Source of the DNA: JAYPWI01 sp038135065
GTDB taxonomy: Bacteria > Actinomycetota > Acidimicrobiia > Acidimicrobiales > Poriferisodalaceae
Assembly: GCA_038135065.1 (NCBI GenBank)
Contig: JAYPWI010000049.1
Location: forward strand, 1-14,572
Reading direction: 5' to 3'
DNA: 14,572 bases
Shown here one piece after another: positions 6,526-14,572 of the stretch. The notes below the pieces were generated by a model. The model searched no databases, was not told where the DNA came from, and saw nothing but the letters and a program-made list of their open reading frames with translations. The position numbers and the translations under genes are program-made. Position 1 is the first letter of the stretch, and each line of letters begins with the position of its first letter.

Positions 6526-8439
6526 TCAGCCCTGGCAATCGCCGTCGGTGCACCAGATCTGTGTCATGTGGTGCTTGCCGGCGATGACCGGGAACGTGGT
6601 CGAACCCTGGTCGGGGATGTCGAGGGCCGTGAGGTTGTTGAGCCTCGGGTTGGCCATGATGCCCCACACCGTCCAGACGGACCAGAAGTTCCACACGTTC
6701 TCGGCGAACTGGCGGTTCACCGTCTCGGCTGCTTCGCGGCGGGCGTCGGGGTCGGGGTTCTGACGGATGGTGTTGAACGCAGCGTCCATCACCGGGTCCT
6801 GGAACCGACCGAAGTTCAGTGCCAGCTCGGGCACCGACGGGTTGATCGGGCTCGACGTGGCCGAGTTCCACCAGTACCACTGCTCGGTCGGATCAACACC
6901 GGCGTGGTTACGCCAGCCCTGCGCCTGGAACACACCGGCCAGAGCGAGGCCGATGTACTGGCCCTGCTCGATCGGAGCGATCGACACGCTGATCTCGTCA
7001 CCGAAGGCCTCACTCCACATCGAGGCCACCAACTCGTTGGTCTCGACGTTGAACGGGTCGTTCGTGGTGTTGAAGGTGAACGTCACCGGGTTCTGGCCCG
7101 AGTCGGCCTTGCACTGCTCGAAGTTCTCGGCAGCAGCGTCGAGGTCGTACTCCGGATACCCCGTGTCCTCGAGGTAACCGATGCTGCCCGGCGGGAACGG
7201 GCCATTGGCCACGTTCGCGATACCTGCCCAGCGCTCGTCGGCCAGACGCTGCCGGTCGACTGCGTGGGCGAAGGCCCGGCGGCAGCTGAGGTTGACCAGC
7301 GGGTTGGCTGCGTTGAGGCCGCCCGGGTCCATCTCGAGGCTGTCGAGACCACGCACGAAGGCCAGGACGGGGTTCTGCCCGGCACCGACGTTGATCAGCG
7401 TGTAGCTGGTCTCGCCGAAGTCGTTGGCCTGCAGCAGGGTGAAGTCGTCATCGCCGATGTACTTGCTGATCTCGTCGGCGTTGGCCGTGTGGATGATGTC
7501 GAACTGACCGGAACGCAGACCATTGCTGCGACCCTGGATGTCGACCGCCACCACGAACTCGATCTCGTCGAGGTACGGCAGGCCCTCACCGGTCACCGAG
7601 TTCGGGCCGTCACCCCGCCAGTAGTCGGGGTTGCGAGTGGCCACGAAGCTGTTGCCGTTACCCGGCGTGTAGCTCTGGAACACGAACGCGCCCACGCCCA
7701 CCGGAGCGGCGGGATCGCCGGTCAGGTCAGCCTTCTCCTCGTCGCTGAGGCCAGCGTTGAGGGGGTTGTTGGCCAGGGTGGACATCCACGTCGGCGAGAG
7801 CATGAACCCACACACCTCGGCCCGCAGCGCGGCTGGCCCGAGGGCTTCTGGCTGGCTGTAGGTCAGGGTGACCGTCTGGCCCTCGGCCTGCACATCGGCC
7901 AGGCCCAGGAAGGCCGGCCCGGTCAGCGGGCTGAACCGGCAGGTGTCGATGTTGTACTTGACCGCCGCCCCGTCGAGGGGGGTGCCGTCGTGGAAGGAGA
8001 TGCCATCACGGATGGTCATCGTCCACACCGTGTAGTCCTCGTTCGGCTCGGCCCCTTCAGCCAGGTACGGAACGATGGTGCCGTCGGCGTTGGTGATGAA
8101 GAGGCTGTCCGAGATCGCACGGAGGATCATCCGGCAGCTGATGGAACACGAGGTCGCGTAGTGGGTCCATGGGTTGGCCGAGTCAGCCTCGATGCCGTAG
8201 ACGACCTTGCCGCCGTGCACGGGGCCCTCGTCGACATCCCGGGTGTCCTCACCCGTCGCATCGTTGTCCTCGACGTCGGTCTGGACCTCGTCGTCATCGG
8301 TGCTCGGCGCCGCAGTGTCGTCTGACCCACCGTCGTCCCCGCCACTGTCTGAATCGCTGCCACCACAGGCGGCGGCGATCATCGAGAAGGCGAACAGGAC
8401 GGCGAGCAACTTCAACAGCGTCATTCGACGTTGTGTCAC
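6526..8439 (-). CDS. ABC transporter substrate-binding lipoprotein, SBP family 5
   Basis: Extracytoplasmic, membrane-anchored receptor of the importer, 637 residues. The N-terminus is a lipoprotein signal peptide: MTQRRMTLLK, a hydrophobic core, then IAAAC with Cys25 as the lipidation site. A Ser/Asp/Gly/Thr-rich acidic linker follows (about 26-72). The family-5 (DppA/OppA/NikA) body begins near GGKVVYGIEADSANPW (76-91) and contains the typical FHDGTPLDGAAVKYNID (149-165). Two Cys pairs (CSISC at 98-102 and CTDGDC near the C-terminus) could form disulfides outside the cell. The GTG at 8439 follows GGGGGAG by 5 nt and is preferred to ATG at 8424. The ligand cannot be read from the sequence: peptides, opines, metals or glycosides are all known for this family. 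First gene of the operon. Confidence 0.95.
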   Translation of the reverse strand: MTQRRMTLLKLLAVLFAFSMIAAACGGSDSDSGGDDGGSDDTAAPSTDDDEVQTDVEDNDATGEDTRDVDEGPVHGGKVVYGIEADSANPWTHYATSCSISCRMILRAISDSLFITNADGTIVPYLAEGAEPNEDYTVWTMTIRDGISFHDGTPLDGAAVKYNIDTCRFSPLTGPAFLGLADVQAEGQTVTLTYSQPEALGPAALRAEVCGFMLSPTWMSTLANNPLNAGLSDEEKADLTGDPAAPVGVGAFVFQSYTPGNGNSFVATRNPDYWRGDGPNSVTGEGLPYLDEIEFVVAVDIQGRSNGLRSGQFDIIHTANADEISKYIGDDDFTLLQANDFGETSYTLINVGAGQNPVLAFVRGLDSLEMDPGGLNAANPLVNLSCRRAFAHAVDRQRLADERWAGIANVANGPFPPGSIGYLEDTGYPEYDLDAAAENFEQCKADSGQNPVTFTFNTTNDPFNVETNELVASMWSEAFGDEISVSIAPIEQGQYIGLALAGVFQAQGWRNHAGVDPTEQWYWWNSATSSPINPSVPELALNFGRFQDPVMDAAFNTIRQNPDPDARREAAETVNRQFAENVWNFWSVWTVWGIMANPRLNNLTALDIPDQGSTTFPVIAGKHHMTQIWCTDGDCQG

Positions 8440-8484
8440 GTTTTCTCCCCCTTACCGGAGCCGGACCCTTGCCCAGCTAAACGG

Positions 8485-8513
8485 ACGCTAGGGGTGTCTG
8501 CCCGGAACGTCAA
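8485..8513 (-). promoter_or_regulatory. Sigma70-like promoter of the ABC importer operon
   Basis: Reading the minus strand: -35 TTGACG (8513-8508), a spacer of exactly 17 bp, and -10 TAGCGT (8490-8485). Transcription would begin near 8478 and leave a leader of about 40 nt carrying the GGGGGAG ribosome binding site. It lies in the 218-bp gap shared with the divergent sbcD gene; no operator is recognised. Confidence 0.65.
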
Positions 8514-8603
8514 TGACCGCAGCATGACGATTGCGCTGCAGGTCCGGTGTCCAGCGAAGGTCACCGTCATCGGGGCTCGACCTCCGCTGTCACACCCACC
8601 GCC

Positions 8604-8609
8604 TAGGGT
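8604..8609 (+). promoter_or_regulatory. Candidate -10 box for sbcDC
   Basis: TAGGGT lies about 48 nt upstream of the sbcD ATG, which would give a leader of about 42 nt. A matching -35 at normal spacing is not evident (the nearest candidate, TCGACC at 8577, is 21 bp away), so this is tentative. Confidence 0.33.
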
Positions 8610-8657
8610 TCGGGATGCACTCGTTCGCCGCAAAAGACCTGGAGCACACGACCAAAC

Positions 8658-9833
8658 ATGAGGATGCTGCACACCAGCGACTGGCACCTCGGGCGCTCCT
8701 TCGGCCCCTCCTCCCTGAGAGGCCCACAGGAGGCCTTCTGTGATCGTCTCGTCGAGATCACGACCGACGAGGGGATCGGCCTCGTGGTCGTCGCCGGCGA
8801 CATCTTCGACCGGGCCATCGCCCCCGTCGAATCCATCGAACTCTTCCGAGACACCCTCGCCAGGCTGCGATCCACGGGAGCCGTCGTGGCGGCGATCACC
8901 GGCAACCACGACGGAGCCGACCGGGTCGCCCCCTACGGCGACCTGGCCGACCTGGCTGGTGTGTTCATCCGGGGCGGTTACGACGGGCTCCGACGCCCGG
9001 TCTCCGTTGACTTCCCCGACGGCCCGCTGCAGCTGGTGCTGATCCCCTTCCTCGAGCCGCAGGCCGCGCCGTCGTCATTCGGCGAAACCGCTGACCTGGC
9101 GACAGCGGCTCCCGAGGACGAGAGCGCGCGGCGGCGACGTCGCACCCATCACGAAGTACTGGAGATCGCCGTGGCCCAGGCCCGGTCTCAGCTGGGTTCT
9201 CAGCGGTCCGTGGCGGTGGCCCACGCCTTCGTCACCGGTGGCGCGGTGACCGACTCCGAGCGGCAACTCGAGGTGGGAGGCACCGGTGAGGTCAGTGCAG
9301 AGTTGTTCGACGGCTTCTCCTACACAGCCCTGGGTCACCTCCATCGCCCGCAAGATGTCGGACGGCCCACCCTTCGCTACTGCGGCACGCCCATGGCGTA
9401 CTCATTCAGCGAGACCCATCAGAAGTCCCTCACCCTGGTGGACATGGATGCGGCCGGCGCGTGCAGGGTCGAGGAGATTCCCCTCGGGGTGGGGCGACCG
9501 GTCTCGATCCTCAGGGGCCAGATCGACGAACTGCTCGACCCCGACCATGCTCCGGAAGCCCACGACCACTTCGTTCGGGCCGATCTCACCGATCCGGGCA
9601 CCGTGCTCGACGCCAAGGCTCGCCTCGAGCGGGTGTACCCCCACATCATCGAGATCCGGCTGAGCGGAACCACCCCCGAGCAGACCCACGATCCGGTCCT
9701 CGACGGTCGATCGAGTGACCCCGGCACCGCCACGTTGGAGTTCTGGTCGAGCGTCGAGGGCGTCGAGGCCGATGACGACACCGTGCACGTGTTGCACCGG
9801 GCCGTGGCCACTGCGTTGGCGGAGCGATCATGA
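8658..9833 (+). CDS. sbcD: Exonuclease subunit SbcD
   Basis: Mre11-type nuclease subunit of the SbcCD complex, which processes DNA ends, hairpins and cruciforms. It is 391 residues, typical of the family. The calcineurin-like phosphoesterase motifs are all present: HTSDWHLG (Asp8, His10), VVAGDIFDR (Asp48), ITGNHD (Asn83, His84, Asp85), VAHAF (His189) and GHLHRPQ (His227, His229). These are the two-Mn2+ ligands and catalytic His. The C-terminal part after about 265 is the family's capping region. ATG at 8658 has only a weak, distant ribosome binding site (CTGGAG, 13 nt); a second ATG two codons later is possible. It is divergent from the ABC importer operon, and its stop overlaps the sbcC start. 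Confidence 0.96.
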   Translation: MRMLHTSDWHLGRSFGPSSLRGPQEAFCDRLVEITTDEGIGLVVVAGDIFDRAIAPVESIELFRDTLARLRSTGAVVAAITGNHDGADRVAPYGDLADLAGVFIRGGYDGLRRPVSVDFPDGPLQLVLIPFLEPQAAPSSFGETADLATAAPEDESARRRRRTHHEVLEIAVAQARSQLGSQRSVAVAHAFVTGGAVTDSERQLEVGGTGEVSAELFDGFSYTALGHLHRPQDVGRPTLRYCGTPMAYSFSETHQKSLTLVDMDAAGACRVEEIPLGVGRPVSILRGQIDELLDPDHAPEAHDHFVRADLTDPGTVLDAKARLERVYPHIIEIRLSGTTPEQTHDPVLDGRSSDPGTATLEFWSSVEGVEADDDTVHVLHRAVATALAERS

Positions 9834-12775
9834 AGCCTCGTTCGGTCAGCTTCTCGGCCTTCGGTTCGTATCCCGATGCGACCACGGTCGACTTCGACCA
9901 GTTGGCCGCCCGGGGCCTGTTCGTGGTGAGCGGCGATACCGGGACGGGCAAGACCACCATCTTCGACGCCATGACGTTCGCCCTGTTCGGCGACGTCCCG
10001 GGCAAGGACGCTCGCTACCTGCGAAGCCACCATGCGGCACCGGACACTGCGACCGAGGTGAGCTTCACCTTCGACGTCGGGGGGGTCACCTACACGGCCC
10101 ACCGGTCACCCACCTACGAACGCCCGGCCAAGCGGGGTGGCGGTACGACCACCCAGAACGCAACCGCCCTGCTCGAACGGCACGAAACCGACGGCACGAC
10201 AACGGCCCTGGCCACCAAGGCCCGCGAGATGAGACAGCAGGTCGAGGAGCTGATCGGCCTCTCGGTCGAGCAGTTCCAGCGGGTGATGGTGCTCCCCCAA
10301 GGGGAGGTGAACAGGTTCCTCACCGACAGTTCGGCCGATCGTGAAACCCTGCTCAGCAACCTGTTCGGCGGTGATGTGTACGAACGGGTCACCGCGGCGC
10401 TCGAGGCCGAAGCGAGCCAGCTCGGGGCCCAGGTCGAGACGGTCGACGAGGAGCTTCGCCACCACCTGCTCAACGCTCAGAAGAACCTCGTGCAGTTGTT
10501 CGAACGGCTCGAGCAGCCCGCGCCCGAGGAGCCGGAATCTCTCGATGCGGACGAGATCGGCCAGCACGCCGAAACCGCCGCACCCGTCATCGAGCAGCTG
10601 AAGATCGATGCCACCGCAGCTGCCGAGGCGGCGCGGCTCGCCGAACAACAACGCACCGAGGGCCAAGCGGCTGCCCAGCGATTCGCCGACGCAGAGCGGC
10701 TGCGTGCCCAGCTACGCCAGCTCGACCTCGACGAACCATCGGTACGCACCGCCGCAGTAGCGGCAGAACGCTCGCAGCTGGCTCGGCCGGTCGTCACTGC
10801 GGCAGCCGACGCCACCAGCGCCGAGCAGGCAGGCGCAGCCGCCAGGCAACGGGTCAGCGACACGACCAGCGAGATCGTTCGTATCGCGGCCGACAACGGC
10901 ATCGACCTGCCGTCGCACACAGGCGCCGTGGTCAGCGCTGCGATCGAGGGCGCACGCCGCAGCGTCGGCACCGACCGAGCGCTGCTCGAAGAGCTCGCCA
11001 CGGCCACCGCCGCCCTGACCGCGGTCACGAACAAGCGGGCCGCCGTCGACGAGCAACTCAGGGCCGCACAGGCTCGCAACGCCGCGGCGGAGGCCGAGCT
11101 CGCCGAACTCAGCGAGCGCCTCGATGGCTTGGGCCCACCGTCAGACGACCTCGCCAAGATCGAGCCAGAACTCGAACGCCTTACCGACGCACTCGACAGC
11201 GCCGGACAACGCGACAACGCCCTCGTGGCTGCCAGCACGGCATCAGACGCCGCGGCGGAGGCTCAACGCACCTATGAGGGCGTGTTGCTCGACTTCATCG
11301 AAACCCAAGCCCCTCGGCTTGCCGCCCAACTGTCGCACGGAGACCCCTGCCCGGTGTGTGGTTCGGCCGAGCACCCGCACCCGGCCACCGGAGCCGGCCA
11401 GGCGGTCTCCATCGACGACCTGAGCGAAGCCCAACGCAACGCTGCGGAAGCTGCCGACACCGCCAGAGCGACTGGCGCCCGGGTCAGCAACATCCGGGTC
11501 GCACTCGGCGATCTGGCCGACGTCGCCGTCGAGGACATCGCAGCCCGCCTCGGGGACCGGCAAGCCCGAGCCGCAGCGGTCCGCGACCACGCAGCAGCCG
11601 TCGCTGATCTCACCGCCACGGTCGAGGGTGCGAGCGACCGCCAAAGGGAGCTCGCGGCCACCGTGTCAGACGTCGCCGTCAACCAGGCGACGCTCGATGG
11701 TCAGGTCAGCACGCTGACCGAACGAGCGAGCACGGCGCGGGAGGCCGCCGCCCATGTCGACCCCGATCGCCTGCAGTCCGTCGAAGCAGCGCTCGTTGAG
11801 CTGTCACCCCTCGTGCAGGCGCTACCCAAACTCGAAGCCGCCGCCGCCAGCGCCGACGGTGAAGCGGTCAGCAGCCGCAGGGCGGCGAACAGCGCGTTGG
11901 CCGACAGCGACTTCGAGACCGCCGAGGATGCCACCGCCGCCCTCATCGACCCCGACACAGAGACGAGGGCCATCGCCGCACTCGACACCCTCAAAGAGGA
12001 TCGAGCCCGTGACACCGGCGCCCTCGGCGAACTGGAGCGCCAGGGCATCCCCGACCAGGCCCCCGACGTCGATGCGCTCATCGCAGCGGCCACCCAAGCC
12101 TCCGAAGCCGCCCGCCAGGCAGCTGCCCGTTTCACCACCGCCACCAACAGCGCGGAGGAGATCCAACGAGCCCTGGCCGACTACCGCCGCATCGGGCAAG
12201 AGTCAGCCGAGGTTCGACGACGGGCCGCGGTGGCCCGCCATGCCCACGAGGTGTGCCGAGGCCGGGGTCGCATCCGGATCAGCCTTCGACGGTGGGTACT
12301 CGGCCTCGAGTTGGAACGAGTCACCGCAGCAGCATCGGAACACCTCCGGGCCATGACGTCGGGTCGCTACAGCCTGCGACGCACCACCGAGCACCTCGGG
12401 GGTAACGCAACCCGCGGCCTCGACATCGACGTCCTCGATGCGTTCACGGGCCGGCCACGCAGCCCCGCCTCATTGTCGGGCGGAGAGCAGTTCCAAGCCT
12501 CCCTCGCCCTCGCCCTCGGCCTTGCCGATGTGGTCAGTCGAGGCGGGTCGGCAGCCGGGCATCGTCTCGAGGCCCTGTTCATCGACGAAGGGTTCGGCTC
12601 GCTCGACGCCCAAGCCCTCGACGACGCCATCGAAACCCTCCACATGTTGCAGTCCACAGGTCGCCTGGTGGGCGCGATCACCCACGTCGCGGCCATGAAG
12701 GAACGCCTGCACGCCGGCATCGTTGTTCGCCGCCTCCCCGACGGCCGAGGGTCCACCCTGACGGTCCACCCCTGA
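9830..12775 (+). CDS. sbcC: Exonuclease subunit SbcC (Rad50-like ATPase)
   Basis: SMC/Rad50-type ATPase that pairs with SbcD and tethers DNA ends, 981 residues (E. coli SbcC is about 1050). N-terminal Walker A GDTGTGKT (35-42) lies in a characteristic SGDTGTGKTTIFDAMTFALFG stretch, and the Q-loop region reads MVLPQGEVNRFL. Long Ala/Glu/Arg-rich coiled coils flank a zinc hook CPVCG (Cys507, Cys510) almost exactly mid-protein. The C-terminal lobe has signature SLSGGEQFQ (Leu882-Gln887 core), Walker B LFIDEGFG with Asp919/Glu920, and His952 in ITHVA. ATG at 9830 overlaps the sbcD TGA by ATGA, giving translational coupling and equal output. No truncation is apparent. Confidence 0.96.
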   Translation: MKPRSVSFSAFGSYPDATTVDFDQLAARGLFVVSGDTGTGKTTIFDAMTFALFGDVPGKDARYLRSHHAAPDTATEVSFTFDVGGVTYTAHRSPTYERPAKRGGGTTTQNATALLERHETDGTTTALATKAREMRQQVEELIGLSVEQFQRVMVLPQGEVNRFLTDSSADRETLLSNLFGGDVYERVTAALEAEASQLGAQVETVDEELRHHLLNAQKNLVQLFERLEQPAPEEPESLDADEIGQHAETAAPVIEQLKIDATAAAEAARLAEQQRTEGQAAAQRFADAERLRAQLRQLDLDEPSVRTAAVAAERSQLARPVVTAAADATSAEQAGAAARQRVSDTTSEIVRIAADNGIDLPSHTGAVVSAAIEGARRSVGTDRALLEELATATAALTAVTNKRAAVDEQLRAAQARNAAAEAELAELSERLDGLGPPSDDLAKIEPELERLTDALDSAGQRDNALVAASTASDAAAEAQRTYEGVLLDFIETQAPRLAAQLSHGDPCPVCGSAEHPHPATGAGQAVSIDDLSEAQRNAAEAADTARATGARVSNIRVALGDLADVAVEDIAARLGDRQARAAAVRDHAAAVADLTATVEGASDRQRELAATVSDVAVNQATLDGQVSTLTERASTAREAAAHVDPDRLQSVEAALVELSPLVQALPKLEAAAASADGEAVSSRRAANSALADSDFETAEDATAALIDPDTETRAIAALDTLKEDRARDTGALGELERQGIPDQAPDVDALIAAATQASEAARQAAARFTTATNSAEEIQRALADYRRIGQESAEVRRRAAVARHAHEVCRGRGRIRISLRRWVLGLELERVTAAASEHLRAMTSGRYSLRRTTEHLGGNATRGLDIDVLDAFTGRPRSPASLSGGEQFQASLALALGLADVVSRGGSAAGHRLEALFIDEGFGSLDAQALDDAIETLHMLQSTGRLVGAITHVAAMKERLHAGIVVRRLPDGRGSTLTVHP

Positions 12776-12825
12776 CCGGGCGACCCTGACGGGCATCCCG
12801 GGCCCGACCCGTCCACCGACGCGGC

Positions 12826-12857
12826 CTCGACCCCCGCTGGCGACGACGGGGGCCGAG
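12826..12857 (+). terminator. Hairpin downstream of sbcC
   Basis: An 11-bp stem with one mismatch (CTCGACCCCCG at 12826-12836 against CGGGGGCCGAG at 12847-12857) and a 10-nt loop, about 50 nt after the sbcC stop. No T-run follows, so intrinsic termination is unproven. The 260-bp convergent gap 12776-13035 shows no gene. Confidence 0.4.
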
Positions 12858-13009
12858 TTACCGGGAGGGCAACCGGCCAGTGGCGGACTCGACCGGTGCA
12901 CCACCATGCTGCCCATCCAAGGTGACCACCGAGGATCGCAACGGTGAGCATTCGGTAACGATGCCGGAAACAGGTGCGAGCGACCGACACGAACCCCACG
13001 CCAGGCGGG

Positions 13010-13034
13010 CGGGCCCTCGGCCCTGTCGGGCCCG
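13010..13034 (-). terminator. Hairpin immediately after the PhyH-family gene
   Basis: A CGGGCCC (13010-13016) and GGGCCCG (13028-13034) inverted repeat with an 11-nt loop begins two bases past the minus-strand stop codon. The stem is short, GC-only and has no T-run; it is a plausible but weak terminator for the MOSC-PhyH pair. Confidence 0.35.
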
Positions 13035-13035
13035 A

Positions 13036-13890
13036 TCAGTCCGAACGAGTCGGCACGTCGAGGGCCCCACCGAGACCGGAGGTGCCGGCGTTGGGCCGAA
13101 CCGCCTCGATGGGGTCGTCCATGTCGCCCCAGTAGCCGATGGCGTAGGACCCTCGGGAGTACCCGACGAGCCGTTGCAGATCCTCGGGAAGATCCCTGGC
13201 CACCTCGACGGGGACGCAGAGGTACTGGTTTTCGTGCTGACGCAACCACCCACGGGTGTAGGAGATGATCATCCCCACCCGCTGCTCGTCGCTGTGGTTG
13301 GCACCAGCACCGTGCATCACGGACCCCGTGTAGAACAGCACCGAACCAGCGGTCATGTCGGCGACCTCGAGGTCGTGATCCTCGAAACGGGGGCGACCCT
13401 CGGTGGTGTGGCTGCCGACGGCCACCCGGGTGGCCCCGTTCTCACTGGTGAAGTCGGTGAGCGCCCACATGGTCGACACCTCCACCTCGTATCCGACGGG
13501 CCATGGGAAGTGATCCCACGCCCACTGGTCACGATGCAAGGGTTGGCGGGCCTCCCCACTCGAAAGGGCCACCACCTGGGTGGCGTTGAGCTGCACCGTG
13601 GTGGCATCTGCGAAGACATCGGCGACGGCTGCCAGCACAAGCGGGCTGGTGATCAACGGCCGAACGGCCGGCACCCTGGCCACCAGCGACCCCAGCCGCT
13701 TGGTGGACGTTCCCTCGAAGCGGTCCGTGCCGTGCTCTCGCGCATCGAGGTGAGGTCGTACCCCACCCAGCACCTCAGCCACCGCGTCGGGATCGATGAG
13801 CCCTTCCACCACTACGGCGCCGTCCCGACGCAGCACATCGGCAACGTCGGATCCGTTGGCCGTCGCCGCTTGCAGTCGTTCCAACCCCAT
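13036..13890 (-). CDS. Phytanoyl-CoA dioxygenase (PhyH) family protein
   Basis: Predicted Fe(II)/2-oxoglutarate-dependent oxygenase of the PhyH family, 284 residues, cytosolic. The facial triad is visible as LHRDQWAWD (His119, Asp121) and VMHGAGANHS (His193). Arg204 followed by the conserved II-SYTRGWLR block (208-217) is the likely 2-oxoglutarate-binding segment. The N-terminal DGAVVVEGLIDP (23-34) is the usual first strand of the family. ATG at 13890 is 6 nt after the MOSC stop; the ribosome binding site is weak (GAG), which suggests coupling to the upstream gene. PhyH-family substrates are very diverse (lipids, ectoine, natural products, phosphonates) and the neighbours do not reveal this one. 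True phytanoyl-CoA activity is not implied. Confidence 0.92.
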   Translation of the reverse strand: MGLERLQAATANGSDVADVLRRDGAVVVEGLIDPDAVAEVLGGVRPHLDAREHGTDRFEGTSTKRLGSLVARVPAVRPLITSPLVLAAVADVFADATTVQLNATQVVALSSGEARQPLHRDQWAWDHFPWPVGYEVEVSTMWALTDFTSENGATRVAVGSHTTEGRPRFEDHDLEVADMTAGSVLFYTGSVMHGAGANHSDEQRVGMIISYTRGWLRQHENQYLCVPVEVARDLPEDLQRLVGYSRGSYAIGYWGDMDDPIEAVRPNAGTSGLGGALDVPTRSD

Positions 13891-13896
13891 GGCGTC

Positions 13897-14439
13897 TCAG
13901 ATCACCTCTGGTGCGGGCTCGACAGGGGTTTCCTCGTTCATAGCCACGAGGTCGGCGGGAAGGTCGGCTGGATCGATTGAACTGACCTGGTCGCCGACCG
14001 CGATCTCCCCGCCGATCAGCACCCGCGCATTGAGCCCCGAGCGGTGGACCAGTGGGCGGAACACTCGCTTGCCGACGAGGTCCTGGAGGTACGAACACGG
14101 AACGTTGAGCCGGCCCCCGTAGAGCACGCACTCCCCCACCGAGAAGTACTGCCCGACGAGGTGGTTGACCGGCACCCCCGACGTCGTCAGGTTGCGTCGG
14201 TGCTCCTCCGGCAGCAACTCCACCCGATGGTCACGACGCAAGGCGTGCAACACCTCCGCCTCGATCAACGTCACCTGACGGTCCAGGTGGTGAAGGGAGG
14301 AATAGTGGCCGGTGCGGGTCGCGTACCGGTCACCGTCGATGCCGCTCCCGGCCACCAAGCGCACCGAGTCGTGTCCCACCATCGGCGCCGACCCCTCGGG
14401 AGCCGTGTGAATCGACTCGAGCCGCCCAACGAACCCCAT
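13897..14439 (-). CDS. MOSC domain-containing protein
   Basis: Stand-alone MOSC (Mo-cofactor sulfurase C-terminal) domain, 180 residues from the chosen start, similar in size to YiiM/YuaD-type proteins. Such proteins are thought to bind molybdenum cofactor or transfer sulfur. Visible family features are GSGIDGDRYA (31-40), HRRNLTTSGVPVNHLVG (80-96) and GRLNVPCSYLQ with the conserved Cys115. The start ATG at 14439 is preferred because TAGGGT ends 7 nt upstream, matching a leaderless transcript; GTG at 14448 would lie partly within that -10 box. No molybdenum enzyme is in the window, so its partner is unknown. It is followed after 6 nt by the PhyH-family gene. Confidence 0.9.
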   Translation of the reverse strand: MGFVGRLESIHTAPEGSAPMVGHDSVRLVAGSGIDGDRYATRTGHYSSLHHLDRQVTLIEAEVLHALRRDHRVELLPEEHRRNLTTSGVPVNHLVGQYFSVGECVLYGGRLNVPCSYLQDLVGKRVFRPLVHRSGLNARVLIGGEIAVGDQVSSIDPADLPADLVAMNEETPVEPAPEVI

Positions 14440-14446
14440 GTGGGCC

Positions 14447-14452
14447 ACCCTA
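14447..14452 (-). promoter_or_regulatory. Candidate -10 box for the MOSC-PhyH operon
   Basis: TAGGGT on the minus strand ends 7 nt before the ATG at 14439, the spacing expected for a leaderless mRNA. No recognisable -35. The same TANNNT-7-nt-start layout appears at the phosphatase gene (821-826). Confidence 0.45.
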
Positions 14453-14508
14453 GTGCGGACCTGCCCCCAGACCCGGGGTGCGAACCATCACCGCGCCTGC
14501 ACGCCGCT

Positions 14509-14572
14509 CGACATGGTGGGCCGGGTGGGGATCGACATGGCGGGCCGGGTGGGGATCGACATGGCGGGCCGG
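14509..14572. repeat. 24-bp tandem repeat truncated by the right edge
   Basis: The unit CGACATGGCGGGCCGGGTGG plus GGAT occurs at 14509-14532 (one difference, T for C), 14533-14556, and 14557-14572 (first 16 bases, cut off). The period is a multiple of three and has no stop in any frame. On the minus strand it would encode MSIPTRPA octapeptides ending at a TGA at 14488-14490, and a second minus frame runs to a TAG at 14450-14452. Whether it is the tail of a gene entering from the right or a noncoding minisatellite cannot be decided. The remaining bases 14440-14508 hold no other feature I can support beyond the -10 box. Confidence 0.85.

Noticed and set aside
6568..8325. A 585-codon plus-strand open frame opposite the substrate-binding lipoprotein
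   Set aside because: It mirrors the coding frame of an unmistakable SBP family 5 protein and has no ribosome binding site or domain of its own.
8658..12775. sbcDC beside an unusual transporter as a possible defence or mobile-element locus
   Set aside because: Both proteins match housekeeping SbcCD in length and motifs, and no integrase, toxin, phage or restriction gene is nearby.
12776..13035. Short open frames in the convergent gap between sbcC and the PhyH-family gene
   Set aside because: No ribosome binding site, and their composition matches extensions of shadow frames; hairpins explain the region better.

Overview
The window is GC-rich, uses GTG starts and ATGA start/stop overlaps, and has an actinobacterial style. 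Signs include a lipoprotein with an AAAC lipobox followed by a Ser/Asp/Gly-rich linker, TAGGGT-type -10 boxes, and SbcC with an Ala-rich coiled coil. It most resembles a high-GC actinobacterium, perhaps a marine Acidimicrobiia-like lineage; that placement is inference from style, with no database search behind it. I see no rRNA, tRNA, CRISPR array, IS element or phage gene.

Layout, left to right. Positions 1-813 (minus): the start of an unidentified gene running off the left edge, two bases downstream of an inositol-monophosphatase-family gene. Positions 911-1486 (plus): an unrecognised acidic protein whose frame has no stop before it enters the convergent transporter gene. Positions 1487-8439 (minus): a complete Opp/Dpp-type ABC importer operon in transcription order: substrate-binding lipoprotein, OppB-type permease, OppC-type permease, OppF-type ATPase, OppD-type ATPase. 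A strong sigma70-like promoter (TTGACG, 17 bp, TAGCGT) sits upstream of the lipoprotein gene, and a perfect 14-bp hairpin separates that gene from the permeases. Positions 8658-12775 (plus, divergent): sbcD and sbcC, overlapping by ATGA. Positions 13036-14439 (minus): a PhyH-family dioxygenase and a MOSC-domain protein, six bases apart. The right edge holds a 24-bp tandem repeat cut by the window end.

The most unusual object is the OppF-type ATPase (2554-4287). Its nucleotide-binding domain carries all the usual motifs but is split between the Q-loop and the ABC signature by about 245 residues with roughly six predicted membrane helices. The OppB-type permease of the same operon has an N-terminal extension with two further hydrophobic segments. 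Together they suggest an Opp-family importer in which one ATPase is itself anchored in the membrane. I know of no such architecture in the characterised Opp/Dpp systems, but I cannot search for it here.

The other genes are ordinary: DNA-end processing (SbcCD), a small-molecule phosphatase, an Fe(II)/2-oxoglutarate oxygenase and a MOSC protein. They have no obvious functional link to the transporter.
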